Assembly (NCBI GenBank): GCA_038213435.1
Contig: JBBQTI010000017.1
Location: 1 to 64,000, forward strand
Source of the DNA: PALSA-610 sp038213435
GTDB lineage: Bacteria; Actinomycetota; Acidimicrobiia; IMCC26256; PALSA-610
Direction of reading: 5' to 3'
Length of the DNA: 64,000 nt
Position numbers and translations under genes: made by a program
Notes under the pieces: model-generated
The model's input: only the letters and a program-made list of their open reading frames with translations
Told to the model about the DNA's origin: nothing
Database searches by the model: none
Shown here: piece after piece, positions 19,260 through 27,253 of the stretch
How positions within the stretch are numbered: the first letter of the stretch is position 1
How the letters are laid out: each line of letters begins with the position of its first letter

Positions 19260-19264
19260 CCATG

Positions 19265-19285
19265 GGCGCCGCGCGATCGGGCGCC
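19265..19285. terminator. Putative bidirectional hairpin between amidase and membrane-protein genes
   Basis: Two GGCGCC copies, each self-complementary, flank 9 bases in the 30-bp gap between convergent stop codons. Placement suits a shared terminator, but there is no T-run. Confidence 0.35.
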
Positions 19286-19289
19286 GGTG

Positions 19290-19592
19290 CTACTTGTTGA
19301 TGATCGCGCCGAGCCCGGCGACCATCACGATGAAACCGACCACGAGGTAGGCGACCGTGCGAGCCAGGGGCGCCTGCGGCAAATCGCGGTCGTCCGACCG
19401 CCGGTTGCCGCGGACCGGGCTGCCCGGTCGGCTGCGAGCCACCGTTCTGCGCGCCGTCGTCTCCGCGTCCGTGCGGCGCCGGTAGAGCGCGAACGCGTTG
19501 GCGACGAACAGCGCGGCACCCAACGCAAAGAGCAACTCGCGGAGCACTCCGTCATAGAAGCCGCCGGACGACCCGAGGATCGCAACCATCAT
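19290..19592 (-). CDS. Small two-helix membrane protein, unknown function
   Basis: 100 residues from the first of two consecutive ATG codons. Helices at about 17-36 (ELLFALGAALFVANAFALY) and 78-97 (VAYLVVGFIVMVAGLGAII) flank an Arg-rich, Asp-containing linker of about 40 residues that should be cytoplasmic. No family recognised. It is divergent from nucS with only 57 bp between, a layout seen in several actinobacteria, where a small membrane protein adjoins nucS. Confidence 0.7.
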   Translation of the reverse strand: MMVAILGSSGGFYDGVLRELLFALGAALFVANAFALYRRRTDAETTARRTVARSRPGSPVRGNRRSDDRDLPQAPLARTVAYLVVGFIVMVAGLGAIINK

Positions 19593-19649
19593 GCGTGAGG
19601 GTATCGGGACGGCCGGAAGCCATCCGAGCGTCCGTGACAGACTCGATGG

Positions 19650-20309
19650 ATGCGGTTGCTCGTGGCGCGCTGCTCCGTGACCTACGAAGGCCGGCTCGGC
19701 GCCCGGCTCGCGCCGGCGATCCGGCTCGTATTGTGCAAGGCCGACGGATCGATCGCGATTCACTCCGACACCAAGGCCTACAAGCCGTTGAACTGGATGA
19801 ACCCGCCGTGCACGATCGAGGAATCGGTCGACGCGATCGTCGCGCGCACGCCCAAGGGCGAGACACTGCGCATCGAGCTGCACGAGATCCTGCAAGACAC
19901 CACGCTCGCGCTCGGCGACGACTTCGGACTCGAGAAGGACGGTGTCGAAGCCGACCTCCAGAGGCTGATCGCGGCGCGCGTCGCCGCCCTGCGCGACGAC
20001 CTCACACTGGTACGGCGCGAGTACCCGACCGACATCGGCCCGATCGACCTGCTGTGTCGAGACGGCGACGGCCGCGCGGTCGTGATCGAAGTGAAGCGCG
20101 TCGGAGACATCGCCGGTGTCGACCAGCTGCTGCGGTACCAGGAGCGCCTCGACCGCGATCCACAGTTCGCGCCGACGCTGGGCCTGTTCGTCGCTCAGCA
20201 GATCAAGCCGCAGGCCAAGGTCTACGCCGAGAGCAAGGGAGTGGCCTGCATCCAGATCGACCTCGAGCGGCTGCGGGGCGCGATCGATCCCGACCTCACG
20301 CTCTTCTGA
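19650..20309 (+). CDS. nucS: Mismatch-specific endonuclease NucS/EndoMS
   Basis: Cuts both strands at mismatches and, in actinobacteria and archaea lacking MutS/MutL, provides mismatch repair with the sliding clamp. 219 residues: N-terminal dimerisation/DNA-binding domain (RLVLCKADGSIAIHSDTKAYKPLNWMNPP) and C-terminal PD-(D/E)xK nuclease with Asp133, Glu147 and Lys149 in DLLC...VIEVKR. The C-terminus ends ALF-like (DPDLTLF), compatible with the clamp-binding peptide. Finding it in the same window as dnaN is coincidental but supports an actinobacterial origin. purU follows 27 bp later. Confidence 0.95.
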   Translation: MRLLVARCSVTYEGRLGARLAPAIRLVLCKADGSIAIHSDTKAYKPLNWMNPPCTIEESVDAIVARTPKGETLRIELHEILQDTTLALGDDFGLEKDGVEADLQRLIAARVAALRDDLTLVRREYPTDIGPIDLLCRDGDGRAVVIEVKRVGDIAGVDQLLRYQERLDRDPQFAPTLGLFVAQQIKPQAKVYAESKGVACIQIDLERLRGAIDPDLTLF

Positions 20310-20336
20310 GCCGCCTACTCGCCGATTGGAACAGAC

Positions 20337-21176
20337 GTGCGCGCGGTGCTCCTACTCCAGTGCCCGGACGAGCCCGGAATCGTCGCCGCGGTGGGCACGT
20401 TCGTCGCCGACGCCGGCGGCAACATCGTCGAAGCCGACCAACACTCCGACCCGGCCGCCGGCCTCTTCCTGCAACGCGTCGAGTTCGACGTCGACGCGAC
20501 CCGGGGCGACCTCGCCGCCGCGTTCACGCCGATCGCCGAGCGATTCGACATGCGATGGGACGTCCACGATCTCGGCGAGCGGCCACGGGTCGCGCTCCTC
20601 GCGTCGCGGCAAGGGCACTGTCTCGGAGACCTCCTCGTGCGCTTCCACCTCGGCGAGATCCCCGGCGAGGTGGTACTCGTCGCGTCGAACCACGACACGC
20701 AGGGCAGTCTCGTCTCACGATTCGGCTTGCCGTTCCACGCGCTGCCGGTACACGCGGGCGACCGCGAGACCCAGGCGCGCGCGCTGGGCGCGCTCTTGCA
20801 AGAGCACCGGCCCGACGTCGTCGTGCTCGCCCGCTACATGCTCGTGCTCCCGGCCTGGCTCGTGGAACCGTGGCGGGAGAGGATGATCAACATCCATCAC
20901 TCGTTCCTTCCCTCGTTCGCGGGCGCACGACCGTACGTACAAGCGCACGAGCGAGGGGTGAAGGTCATCGGCGCGACCGCGCATTACGTCACTGCCGAGC
21001 TCGACGAGGGGCCGATCATCGCGCAGCAGGTGATGCCCGTCTCGCACCGCGACGATCCCGCGCGCCTCGAACGCCGCGGCCGCGATCTCGAGGCCGTCGT
21101 GCTCGCGGAGGCGCTGCGGCTTCACCTCGAGCACCGCGTGATCGTGTACGGCCGCCGCACCGCGGTGTTCGACTGA
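20337..21176 (+). CDS. purU: Formyltetrahydrofolate deformylase
   Basis: Hydrolyses 10-formyl-THF to formate and THF, balancing one-carbon pools and feeding PurT. 279 residues: N-terminal ACT domain (1-80; CPDEPGIVAAVGTFVADAGGNIVEADQH) and C-terminal formyl-transferase fold with Asn185, His187 (INIHHSFLPSF) and Asp223 (ELDEGPII), the catalytic set. Start GTG at 20337. 27 bp after nucS, probably the same transcript. The extra ACT domain separates it from PurN. Confidence 0.95.
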   Translation: MRAVLLLQCPDEPGIVAAVGTFVADAGGNIVEADQHSDPAAGLFLQRVEFDVDATRGDLAAAFTPIAERFDMRWDVHDLGERPRVALLASRQGHCLGDLLVRFHLGEIPGEVVLVASNHDTQGSLVSRFGLPFHALPVHAGDRETQARALGALLQEHRPDVVVLARYMLVLPAWLVEPWRERMINIHHSFLPSFAGARPYVQAHERGVKVIGATAHYVTAELDEGPIIAQQVMPVSHRDDPARLERRGRDLEAVVLAEALRLHLEHRVIVYGRRTAVFD

Positions 21177-21208
21177 GAGACGAAACGCCGACGCGCAGCC
21201 GCGCCGGC

Positions 21209-23209
21209 CTACTCGCGGGCGGCGTTCTCGAACGTCGTGTAGTCGGCGTGGAATACGAGCTTGGTCTGCCCGACCGGTCCGTTGCGGTGCTTGGCGACGA
21301 TGATCTCGGCAAGGCCGCGCTGATCGGACTCCGGGTTGTAGTACTCGTCGCGGTAGATGAAGAGCACGACGTCGGCATCTTGTTCGATGCTGTTGTGCAC
21401 GATGATGCCGCCGGCCACGAAGTTGTGCGTTCCCTTGACCGTCGCGTCGAACACCGGCGCGTCTCCGCGCGGCTCGATCGCGACGATTTCGTCCCACAGC
21501 ACGTCGCTCGTGCCGAGATCGGTGAGGAACGCATCGGGCAGCGCCTCGGCGATGCGACACATGAGCGAACGTGACACGCCCTGCTCGTACACCCGGTGGC
21601 AGCCGCCGGCCGCCTCGCCGAGCCTCTCGACCAGATCGTGGGCGCGCAGCGAGCCGTTGACGAGCAAGCCTTTGCGCTCGATGTAGTCCCACACCTCGCG
21701 CGGAATGGCGTCGCGGCGCGGATCGACCTCCGGACCGCCGAGCCGAGACGATGCCACGGACATGCCGACGGCAAGGTCGGCGAGGTGCGCCCAGCCGTCG
21801 AGCGTCAGGAAGGGATGGTTCGCGCTCGCCGTGACCCTCCGGCCCGACGCGAGCTGCAGCTCGAACACATGTTTGATGCCGCTTTGGAACACGCGCGTCA
21901 TCACTCCGGGAACGAGCCGAAGATGCTCGTCGAGCGTGAGCACCTCGACGTCGCGCGCGTTGTGCTCGTGCTGCGTTCCCAACGTCGTGGAGCTGCCGTC
22001 GGCAAGCGTGATCACAGTCTCGGCTGTAAGACAGCCGGACTCGCGCAGGTCGGCGAGCATCGGCCGCTTGTCCTGGCGGTACTCGAGCTGGCGGTTTAGC
22101 TGAGAGAGCGTCACGACCGGCGCTTCGAGCTCGCGGGCGAGGATCTTCAGACCGCGCGACAGCTCCGACACCTCGACCTGACGGTTCTCGGAGCGGCGCG
22201 GCGACGCCATCAGCTGCAAGTAATCGACGACGATCAGGCCGAGGTCACCGTAGCGAGCCTTGATGCGCCGCGCCTTGGCGCGCATCTCCATCACGGTGCA
22301 ATGCGGGTTGTCGTCGATGAAGAACGGGGCCTCCGCGAGCCGGCCGACCGCCTGGTTGACACGCGGCCACTCGTGCTCGGAGAGCTTTCCGGTCTGCAGC
22401 TTGCGCGACGGCACGCGCGCCTCGGCGGCGAGCAGGCGCTTCGTGAGCTCGAGGTGTCCCATCTCCATCGAGAAGAACAGCACCGGCTTGCGGCCGTGCA
22501 ACGCGACGTGCTGGGCCATGCCGAGCGCCAGCGACGTCTTTCCCTGACCGGGGCGCGCGGCGACGATCGTGAGCGTCGACGGCTGCATGCCCAAGAGCAG
22601 CGCATCGAGGTCGTGGTACCCGGTCGCGGTACCGACGATGTCGCCTTGTCGGTCGTACAACGCCTCCAGCTGGTTCATCGTCTGCTCGAGCGCGGGATAC
22701 AGCGGTATGAGCGTGTCGGCGACCCGTCGCTCGGCGACCTCGAAGATCGCGGCTTCGGCACGATCGAGTGTCTCGTCGACCGCGTCCTCCGCGGTGTACG
22801 CCATCTCCTGGATGCCGCCGGCGGTCTCGATCAGGCGGCGCAGCATCGCGAGCTCCGCGACGATCAGGGCGTAGTGCTGCGCGTTCGCCGACGCGGGGGT
22901 GGCGGCCTGGATGCGCACCAACGTCTGGCGGCCGCCGAGCTGATCGAGCTGGCTCGCCCGCCGCAGCTCCTCGGCGACCGTCACCGGATCGACGGGCTCG
23001 CCGCGGCTGTGCAATCCGTACGCGGCGTCGAAGATCGCGCCGTGCGCCGGCTTGTAGAAGTCGTGCGCCTCGAGCCGCACCTCGACCGCGGCGGCGATCG
23101 CCTCGCGGCTCAACATCATTGCGCCGAGGAGCGACTCTTCGGCCTCGAGGTTGTGCGGGGGTATGCGCGCGCCGTTGGCTCGACGTCGCGCGTCTTCGAT
23201 CGAGACCAT
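21209..23209 (-). CDS. dnaB: Replicative DNA helicase DnaB with in-frame mini-intein
   Basis: Hexameric 5'-3' helicase of the replication fork. 666 residues as encoded, 452 after splicing. Seen: N-terminal DnaB domain (PPHNLEAEESLLGAMML), RecA-fold core with Walker A ARPGQGKTS, SMEM and DYLQLM motifs and RQVEVSELSRGLKILARELE. An intein interrupts the chain at RESG|SIEQDADV, the arginine-finger/motif 4 region, so splicing is essential. Start ATG at 23209 with GGGAGG upstream. It lies at the end of the rpsF-ssb-rpsR-rplI cluster but is separated by 428 bp with DnaA-box-like palindromes, which suggests separate regulation. Confidence 0.96.
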   Translation of the reverse strand: MVSIEDARRRANGARIPPHNLEAEESLLGAMMLSREAIAAAVEVRLEAHDFYKPAHGAIFDAAYGLHSRGEPVDPVTVAEELRRASQLDQLGGRQTLVRIQAATPASANAQHYALIVAELAMLRRLIETAGGIQEMAYTAEDAVDETLDRAEAAIFEVAERRVADTLIPLYPALEQTMNQLEALYDRQGDIVGTATGYHDLDALLLGMQPSTLTIVAARPGQGKTSLALGMAQHVALHGRKPVLFFSMEMGHLELTKRLLAAEARVPSRKLQTGKLSEHEWPRVNQAVGRLAEAPFFIDDNPHCTVMEMRAKARRIKARYGDLGLIVVDYLQLMASPRRSENRQVEVSELSRGLKILARELEAPVVTLSQLNRQLEYRQDKRPMLADLRESGCLTAETVITLADGSSTTLGTQHEHNARDVEVLTLDEHLRLVPGVMTRVFQSGIKHVFELQLASGRRVTASANHPFLTLDGWAHLADLAVGMSVASSRLGGPEVDPRRDAIPREVWDYIERKGLLVNGSLRAHDLVERLGEAAGGCHRVYEQGVSRSLMCRIAEALPDAFLTDLGTSDVLWDEIVAIEPRGDAPVFDATVKGTHNFVAGGIIVHNSIEQDADVVLFIYRDEYYNPESDQRGLAEIIVAKHRNGPVGQTKLVFHADYTTFENAARE
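21392..22033 (-). mobile_element. Mini-intein in DnaB (214 aa, no homing endonuclease)
   Basis: Runs from Cys (CLTAETVITLADG, block A) to His-Asn, followed by Ser of the C-extein. Block B is SANHPF with its Thr/His, block F FDATVKGTHNFVAGG, block G IIVHN|S. All splice residues (Cys1, block-B His, penultimate His, last Asn, Ser+1) are present. The stretch between splicing halves is about 90 residues without LAGLIDADG motifs and holds a WDYIERKGLL segment, a likely endonuclease remnant, so the element should splice but cannot home. Insertion is at the DnaB site used by several actinobacterial and cyanobacterial inteins. Confidence 0.93.
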
Positions 23210-23316
23210 CGTCGCTACCTCCCTCCCAGAAGATTCGGGACCTTGGCACGCAATGGTTGTGGGGTTGAAGAGGACAAGCCTGTGAATTTCGGATGCCCGG
23301 CGGGGGATATCTCTCG

Positions 23317-23336
23317 ATCCACAACCTTGTGGACAA
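23317..23336. promoter_or_regulatory. Head-to-head DnaA-box pair upstream of dnaB
   Basis: TCCACAA-CC-TTGTGGA (23318-23333) forms a perfect palindrome. Its right arm extends to TGTGGACAA (23328-23336), the actinobacterial DnaA box TTGTCCACA read on the minus strand. It lies 108 bp before the dnaB start codon. Confidence 0.5.
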
Positions 23337-23483
23337 TGGCACGGAGGTGCGCCATCAACAGGAACGCTCCGCATGCGACGGTTCCGACCGGAATCGCCGC
23401 TGGCAGGCGGGTGACGAGCAGCCAGCGGGGCGTCCCGAGGTTGCCGGGCGCGGTGCCGCGTCGATCACCCTCCGCACCGCCGA

Positions 23484-23511
23484 GCTGTGGATATCGCTCG
23501 ATATCCACAGC
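23484..23511. promoter_or_regulatory. 28-bp perfect palindrome containing two DnaA-box-like sites
   Basis: GCTGTGGATATCG, a 2-base centre, and the exact complement. Each arm contains TGTGGATAT, one mismatch from the DnaA box TTATCCACA complement. With only a 2-nt centre it suits protein binding better than an RNA hairpin. It is in the rplI-dnaB gap. Confidence 0.5.
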
Positions 23512-23514
23512 CGA

Positions 23515-23535
23515 AACCCGGAGAACGACCGGGTT
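23515..23535 (-). terminator. Possible terminator of the ribosomal-protein cluster
   Basis: AACCCGG and CCGGGTT form a perfect 7-bp stem with a 7-nt loop about 100 bp downstream of the rplI stop. No T-run; placement is the only further support. Confidence 0.35.
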
Positions 23536-23637
23536 CGCAGCGGTGTTCAAATAACACGCTTGGGATTCTCGCGGACGGGCGCCTGTGAATCAGGGACCGA
23601 CGCGCACGGGCCAACGAGGATCGTCGGCCAACGAGGA

Positions 23638-24087
23638 TCAGCCGGCCGCTTCGACCTCGACATGGACGGTCGCTACCACGTCGGGATGCAGGCGGACCTG
23701 CACGTCGATGCCACCGAGCTCCTTCAGAGGCTCTTCGAGCGCGAGCTTCCGCCGGTCGATCTCGGCGCCGGTTTGTTTCTGCACCGCCTCGGCGATATCG
23801 GTCGAGGTCACCGAGCCGAAAAGGCGACCCTCGCCTCCGGCCCGCGCTTTGATCGTGATCGTGCGACCCTCGAACTGTGCGGCGAGCGCCTGCGCACTCT
23901 CGCGCTCGCGCCGCTCGCGCGCCTCCCGATTGCGCCGCATCGCGTCGGACTGCTTCTGACTTCCGGCCGATGCCTTCAGCGCGAGCCCGCGCGGAACGAG
24001 ATAGTTGCGGGCGTAGCCGTCGGCTACGTCGACGAGATCGCCCTTCTGGCCCAGGTTTTCGACATCGTCGCGAAGAACGACTCTCAC
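23638..24087 (-). CDS. rplI: Ribosomal protein bL9
   Basis: 149 residues from a GTG at 24087 with GGAGG upstream. N-terminal globular domain RVVLRDDVENLGQKGDLVDVADGYARNYLVPRGLA is diagnostic, followed by the long connecting helix and the C-terminal rRNA-binding domain (AEAVQKQTGAEIDRRKLALEEPLKELG). Standard partner of rpsF-ssb-rpsR. 31 bp after rpsR. Confidence 0.98.
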   Translation of the reverse strand: MRVVLRDDVENLGQKGDLVDVADGYARNYLVPRGLALKASAGSQKQSDAMRRNREARERRERESAQALAAQFEGRTITIKARAGGEGRLFGSVTSTDIAEAVQKQTGAEIDRRKLALEEPLKELGGIDVQVRLHPDVVATVHVEVEAAG

Positions 24088-24118
24088 GCGGCCACGACCT
24101 CCGACCAATTCCGACCCG

Positions 24119-24613
24119 TCATTCTTCGTCGCCCTCGGCGCTCGCCGCGTCGTCCGCCGCGAACTCGTCGGCGGTGAACTCGTCGGCCGTGAACTCATCC
24201 GCCGGGGCCGCGTCGAGACCGGCCTCGTCGGGACGCGGGCTCTCGTTCGCCTCCAACGGACCCGGGATCTCGCGCAACTCGCCCTCGCGGTCGCCGCGGT
24301 CGCCGCGATCTCCCCGGTCGCCGCGATCGCGGCGGCCCTTCGACCGCTGCGTCACCTGGCGCACGCTGTACGGCAACAGCGCCATCTCGCGTGCCACGCG
24401 GATCGCGCGGGCAACGGCGACCTGCTGCTGCTGGGTGTTGCCCGTGACCCGGCGCGCCCGGACCTTGGCGCGCTCCGACATGAACCGACGCAACAAGTTG
24501 ACGTCCTTGTAGTCGATCCAGTCGATGGACTCGGTGATCAGGATCGACGTCTTCTTCTTGAGCGGGCGCCGCTCCTTGCCGGGGGGCGCCTTCTTCTCTC
24601 GGCGTTGTGCCAT
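24119..24613 (-). CDS. rpsR: Ribosomal protein bS18 with an about 75-residue repetitive C-terminal extension
   Basis: 164 residues, twice the usual 75-85. Core (1-90) is normal: KKTSILITESIDWIDYKDVNLLRRFMSERAKV and ARRVTGNTQQQQVAVARAIRVAREMALLPY. After it comes a basic-acidic repeat (RRDRGDRGDRGDRGDREGE, 95-111), then an acidic low-complexity tail with a tandem ADEFT/ADEFT/ADEFA unit and ending EGDEE. The extension is in frame with no stop signal skipped and precedes rplI by 31 bp, so it is truly part of the gene. bS18 sits near the mRNA exit on the 30S platform, so the tail would project from the ribosome surface. Ribosomal role sure, tail function unknown. Confidence 0.95.
   Translation of the reverse strand: MAQRREKKAPPGKERRPLKKKTSILITESIDWIDYKDVNLLRRFMSERAKVRARRVTGNTQQQQVAVARAIRVAREMALLPYSVRQVTQRSKGRRDRGDRGDRGDRGDREGELREIPGPLEANESPRPDEAGLDAAPADEFTADEFTADEFAADDAASAEGDEE
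24160..24325 (-). repeat. Tandem micro-repeats in the bS18 tail
   Basis: 9-bp CGGTCGCCG-type units repeat about four times (24288-24325) and code Arg-Gly-Asp. Three 15-bp units coding Ala-Asp-Glu-Phe-Thr lie at about 24160-24200. Slippage-prone in principle; length changes would stay in frame. Confidence 0.7.
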
Positions 24614-24629
24614 TCGAGGTCCTATCGGA

Positions 24630-25121
24630 TCAGAACGGCTCTTCGCCGTAATCGTCGTAGTTGCCGTCGCCGGCCGCGGGGGTCGACGTCGAGGTCGTTG
24701 CGGAAGCCGGCGCCGGCCGGCGGGACGGGCCGCCGCCCCCGTCTCCCGGCCCGCTGCGCTCGACCTTGTGCACTTCCGCCGTGGCAAAGCGAAGACTCGG
24801 CGCGACGTCGTCGGCGACGATCTCGACGACCGAACGCTTCTCGCCGGCCTCGGTCTCCCAGCTGCGCTGCTCGAGCCGCCCGCTGACCACGACCCGCGAG
24901 CCCTTGGTCAAGGACGCGCCGACGTTCTCCGCGAGCTGGCGCCACGCGACGACGTTGAAGAAGCTGGTCTGCTCCTCCCACTCCTGGCTCTGCTGGTTTC
25001 GCCAAGAGCGGTTCACCGCGACGCCGAAGGTGACCTTCGAGATGCCACTCGGCGTGTAACGCATCTCCGGATCGCGAGTGATGTTGCCGGAGATCGTGAT
25101 GCTGTTGGAATCGCTTGCCAT
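24630..25121 (-). CDS. ssb: Single-stranded DNA-binding protein
   Basis: Binds ssDNA at replication and repair sites and recruits partners through its tail. 163 residues: OB fold with SITISGNITRDPEMRYTPSG, SFFNVVAWRQLAENV and GSRVVVSGRLEQRSWE, then a Gly/Pro/Thr-rich linker and the tail YDDYGEEPF. The last four residues are EEPF where the usual tip is DDIPF-like, so the partner-binding peptide is short but still acidic plus Phe. Between rpsF (4 bp away) and rpsR (16 bp). Confidence 0.97.
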   Translation of the reverse strand: MASDSNSITISGNITRDPEMRYTPSGISKVTFGVAVNRSWRNQQSQEWEEQTSFFNVVAWRQLAENVGASLTKGSRVVVSGRLEQRSWETEAGEKRSVVEIVADDVAPSLRFATAEVHKVERSGPGDGGGGPSRRPAPASATTSTSTPAAGDGNYDDYGEEPF

Positions 25122-25125
25122 GTCG

Positions 25126-25473
25126 TTACTCCCTATGCCTACTGCCCGCCGAGGCGCCGGCAGCCTTCGGAGGTCCGTAGACCTTCTCCGGGATGCGTAA
25201 CACCATGTGGCGGATCACTTCATCTGCCAGGGAGAGCGTTCGGTGCAACTCCTCCATCGCCTGCGGTTCCGCTCGGGCCTGGAGGACTATGTAGTACCCG
25301 TCGGCCTTGTGCTTGATCTCGTAGGCGAGGCGGCGTTTGCCCCAGAAGTCGACATGGCCGCGCTCCGCGCCCTTCGACTCGATCAGCTGGAGCCACCGCT
25401 CGACGGAAGCCCGGATCGTCTCCTCTTCCAGGTCCGCATCGATGATGATCATGACTTCGTACGGACGCGTCAT
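25126..25473 (-). CDS. rpsF: Ribosomal protein bS6
   Basis: 115 residues. MTRPYEVMIIIDADLEEETIRASVERW, WGKRRLAYEIKHKADGYYIVLQ and a final helix ending VIRHMVLRIPEKVY are the bS6 fold, with an extra Ser/Arg/Ala tail of about 17 residues. Binds bS18 in the 30S platform. First gene of rpsF-ssb-rpsR-rplI; promoter should lie in 25474-25640, where I see no clear -35/-10 pair. Confidence 0.97.
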   Translation of the reverse strand: MTRPYEVMIIIDADLEEETIRASVERWLQLIESKGAERGHVDFWGKRRLAYEIKHKADGYYIVLQARAEPQAMEELHRTLSLADEVIRHMVLRIPEKVYGPPKAAGASAGSRHRE

Positions 25474-25679
25474 GCGCCAGCACCTCCTTCGGACCGCACG
25501 GTCGTCGCCCTGCGGGCCCCGTTACCCGCCGGAGCACCGGCGCCGCGGGGGCAGGATCTCGGTTGTCTGAACCGATGGAAGCTAGCAGATCACCTCGACT
25601 CGGCCTATCGGAGACGACGCTACAAGAGAGGTGAGACACTCACCGTGGCACCGCGCAGACACCGTTGCACCGCGCCGGC

Positions 25680-26210
25680 TCAGGCCGCGCACGCTCCGAG
25701 GGCGCCCGACGCCGAGGCCGAACCCGCGGGTTGCTCGAGCGCGTAGCGGTATCGCGCTCTGCTCACGTAGGCCGGACACGTCGCGTCGGTCCCGCCGGGG
25801 CACGGTGTCATCCGGGCTCGATCGACGGGCACGCCGCGCGCCGAGAAGAACGTGATGTCGAGCGGTGTCGGTGTACCGGCCATCGTGAACCGAGTTGTCG
25901 AATCGCCGGGGTAGACGAACAGCATTCCCTCGTACGGAAAGAGCGACCGCACACCGCGCAGCCCCTGCACGCGCTGGCTCGCGGACGACGCGACGAGCAC
26001 CTGCAAACAGCGTGCGTCGACCGCGACCCGCGTCTCGGAGAATTCGGCGAACGGCGCCGCGGCCGGACGCGTCGACGCGAAGTTCAGACGACCGACACCG
26101 CTTTCGTCCGAACGGACCCGGACAACGAGAACGACCATTGCCGCGAGCGCGCCGAGCGCAACAGCCAACGCCGCAGCGACGCGGACCCTCGCCGACACCT
26201 GCGCCCGCAC
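25680..26210 (-). CDS. DUF192 family protein, membrane-anchored/exported
   Basis: 176 residues from GTG 26210, 5 bp after the panB stop. N-terminal uncleaved helix or signal (VAAALAVALGALAAMVVLVV), then the DUF192 domain: RVQGLRGVRSLFPYEGMLFVYP, TTRFTMAGTPTPLDITFFSARGVPVD and a Cys pair (MTPCPGGTDATCPAY). DUF192 proteins have a small beta-barrel of unknown function. Ending shows the usual YALEQPAG. Position after panB suggests co-transcription but no metabolic link. Confidence 0.82.
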   Translation of the reverse strand: MRAQVSARVRVAAALAVALGALAAMVVLVVRVRSDESGVGRLNFASTRPAAAPFAEFSETRVAVDARCLQVLVASSASQRVQGLRGVRSLFPYEGMLFVYPGDSTTRFTMAGTPTPLDITFFSARGVPVDRARMTPCPGGTDATCPAYVSRARYRYALEQPAGSASASGALGACAA

Positions 26211-26215
26211 GGCGG

Positions 26216-27100
26216 CTACTGCGCGAGCTCGGGTTCGGCCTCGCTGCCGTACAAGCCGAGCGCGTCGGCCATGCGATCCGTCATGTGATACGTCTCGGCG
26301 CTGGCGGGATACGTCCCCGCGCGCACGTCGGCGCAAAAACGCTGGATCGACTCGGTCGCAAGCAGTTCCAATGCCGCGTACGCCCTGACGAACTTCGGCG
26401 CACGATGGTCGGGACCGGCGAACCCGAGCAGGTCGTGCCAGACGAGCACCTGCCCGTCGCAGTGCCGGCCCGCTCCGATGCCGATGGTAGGTATTGTCAC
26501 CGACTCGGTGATCACGCGCGCGACCGCGTCGGGCACGCACTCGAGCACGATCGCGAAACAACCGGCTTCGGCGAGCGCGCACGCGTCGTCGGCCAAGGCC
26601 TTCGCGGTGTCGAGCTCCTTGCCTTGCACCTTGAAACCGCCCAGAGCGTGGATCGACTGCGGAGTCAGTCCGATGTGACCCATGACCGGGATCTCGGCGT
26701 CGAGGATCGCGTGGACCGAGTCGAGTCGCTTGCGCCCGCCTTCGAGTTTCACGGCGCCCGCACCCGCGCGCACGAGGCGGGCCGCGTTGTGCACGGTCTC
26801 CGCGGTGCTCACGTGGTAGCTGAGCCATGGAAGGTCGGCCACGACGAGGGCATGCGGCCGCGTGCGCGCCACCGCGGCGACGTGATGCGCCATGTCGTCG
26901 GTCGTGACCTGCAAGGTGTCGTCGTATCCGAGCACGACCATCGCGACCGAGTCGCCGACCAGGATCAGGTCGACCCCCGCACCGTCGGCGGTGCGTGCCG
27001 AGGGCGCGTCGTATGCCGTCACCATGACCAACGGCGTGCCGTCGCCCTTGCGGGCCACTACGGCGGGCGCGGTCACACGTCGCGCCGAGTTTGCGGTCAT
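26216..27100 (-). CDS. panB: 3-methyl-2-oxobutanoate hydroxymethyltransferase
   Basis: First committed step of pantothenate/CoA synthesis: transfers a hydroxymethyl group from 5,10-methylene-THF to ketoisovalerate to give ketopantoate. 294 residues. Signature VMVTAYDAPSARTADGAGVDLILVGDSVAMVVLGYDDT, Mg-binding Asp in GDS and VVADLPW, and active-site EGG and LECVP. Start ATG at 27100; GGAGG lies 8 nt upstream and an in-frame GTG overlaps it. No panC or panD is in the window. Confidence 0.96.
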   Translation of the reverse strand: MTANSARRVTAPAVVARKGDGTPLVMVTAYDAPSARTADGAGVDLILVGDSVAMVVLGYDDTLQVTTDDMAHHVAAVARTRPHALVVADLPWLSYHVSTAETVHNAARLVRAGAGAVKLEGGRKRLDSVHAILDAEIPVMGHIGLTPQSIHALGGFKVQGKELDTAKALADDACALAEAGCFAIVLECVPDAVARVITESVTIPTIGIGAGRHCDGQVLVWHDLLGFAGPDHRAPKFVRAYAALELLATESIQRFCADVRAGTYPASAETYHMTDRMADALGLYGSEAEPELAQ

Positions 27101-27253
27101 CTCCGCTACCTCCACCGTCCAGGGCTCGTTCGGCTCCCGGCGGTCCCATCAGCGTAACCCGCGGACGCGCACTCCACCAACGGATCGGTCCGCCGGTGGG
27201 CGGCGGGGTGATCCGTCTGTACGAGGCTGTCCGTCGTCGGAAAGACTGCACGG

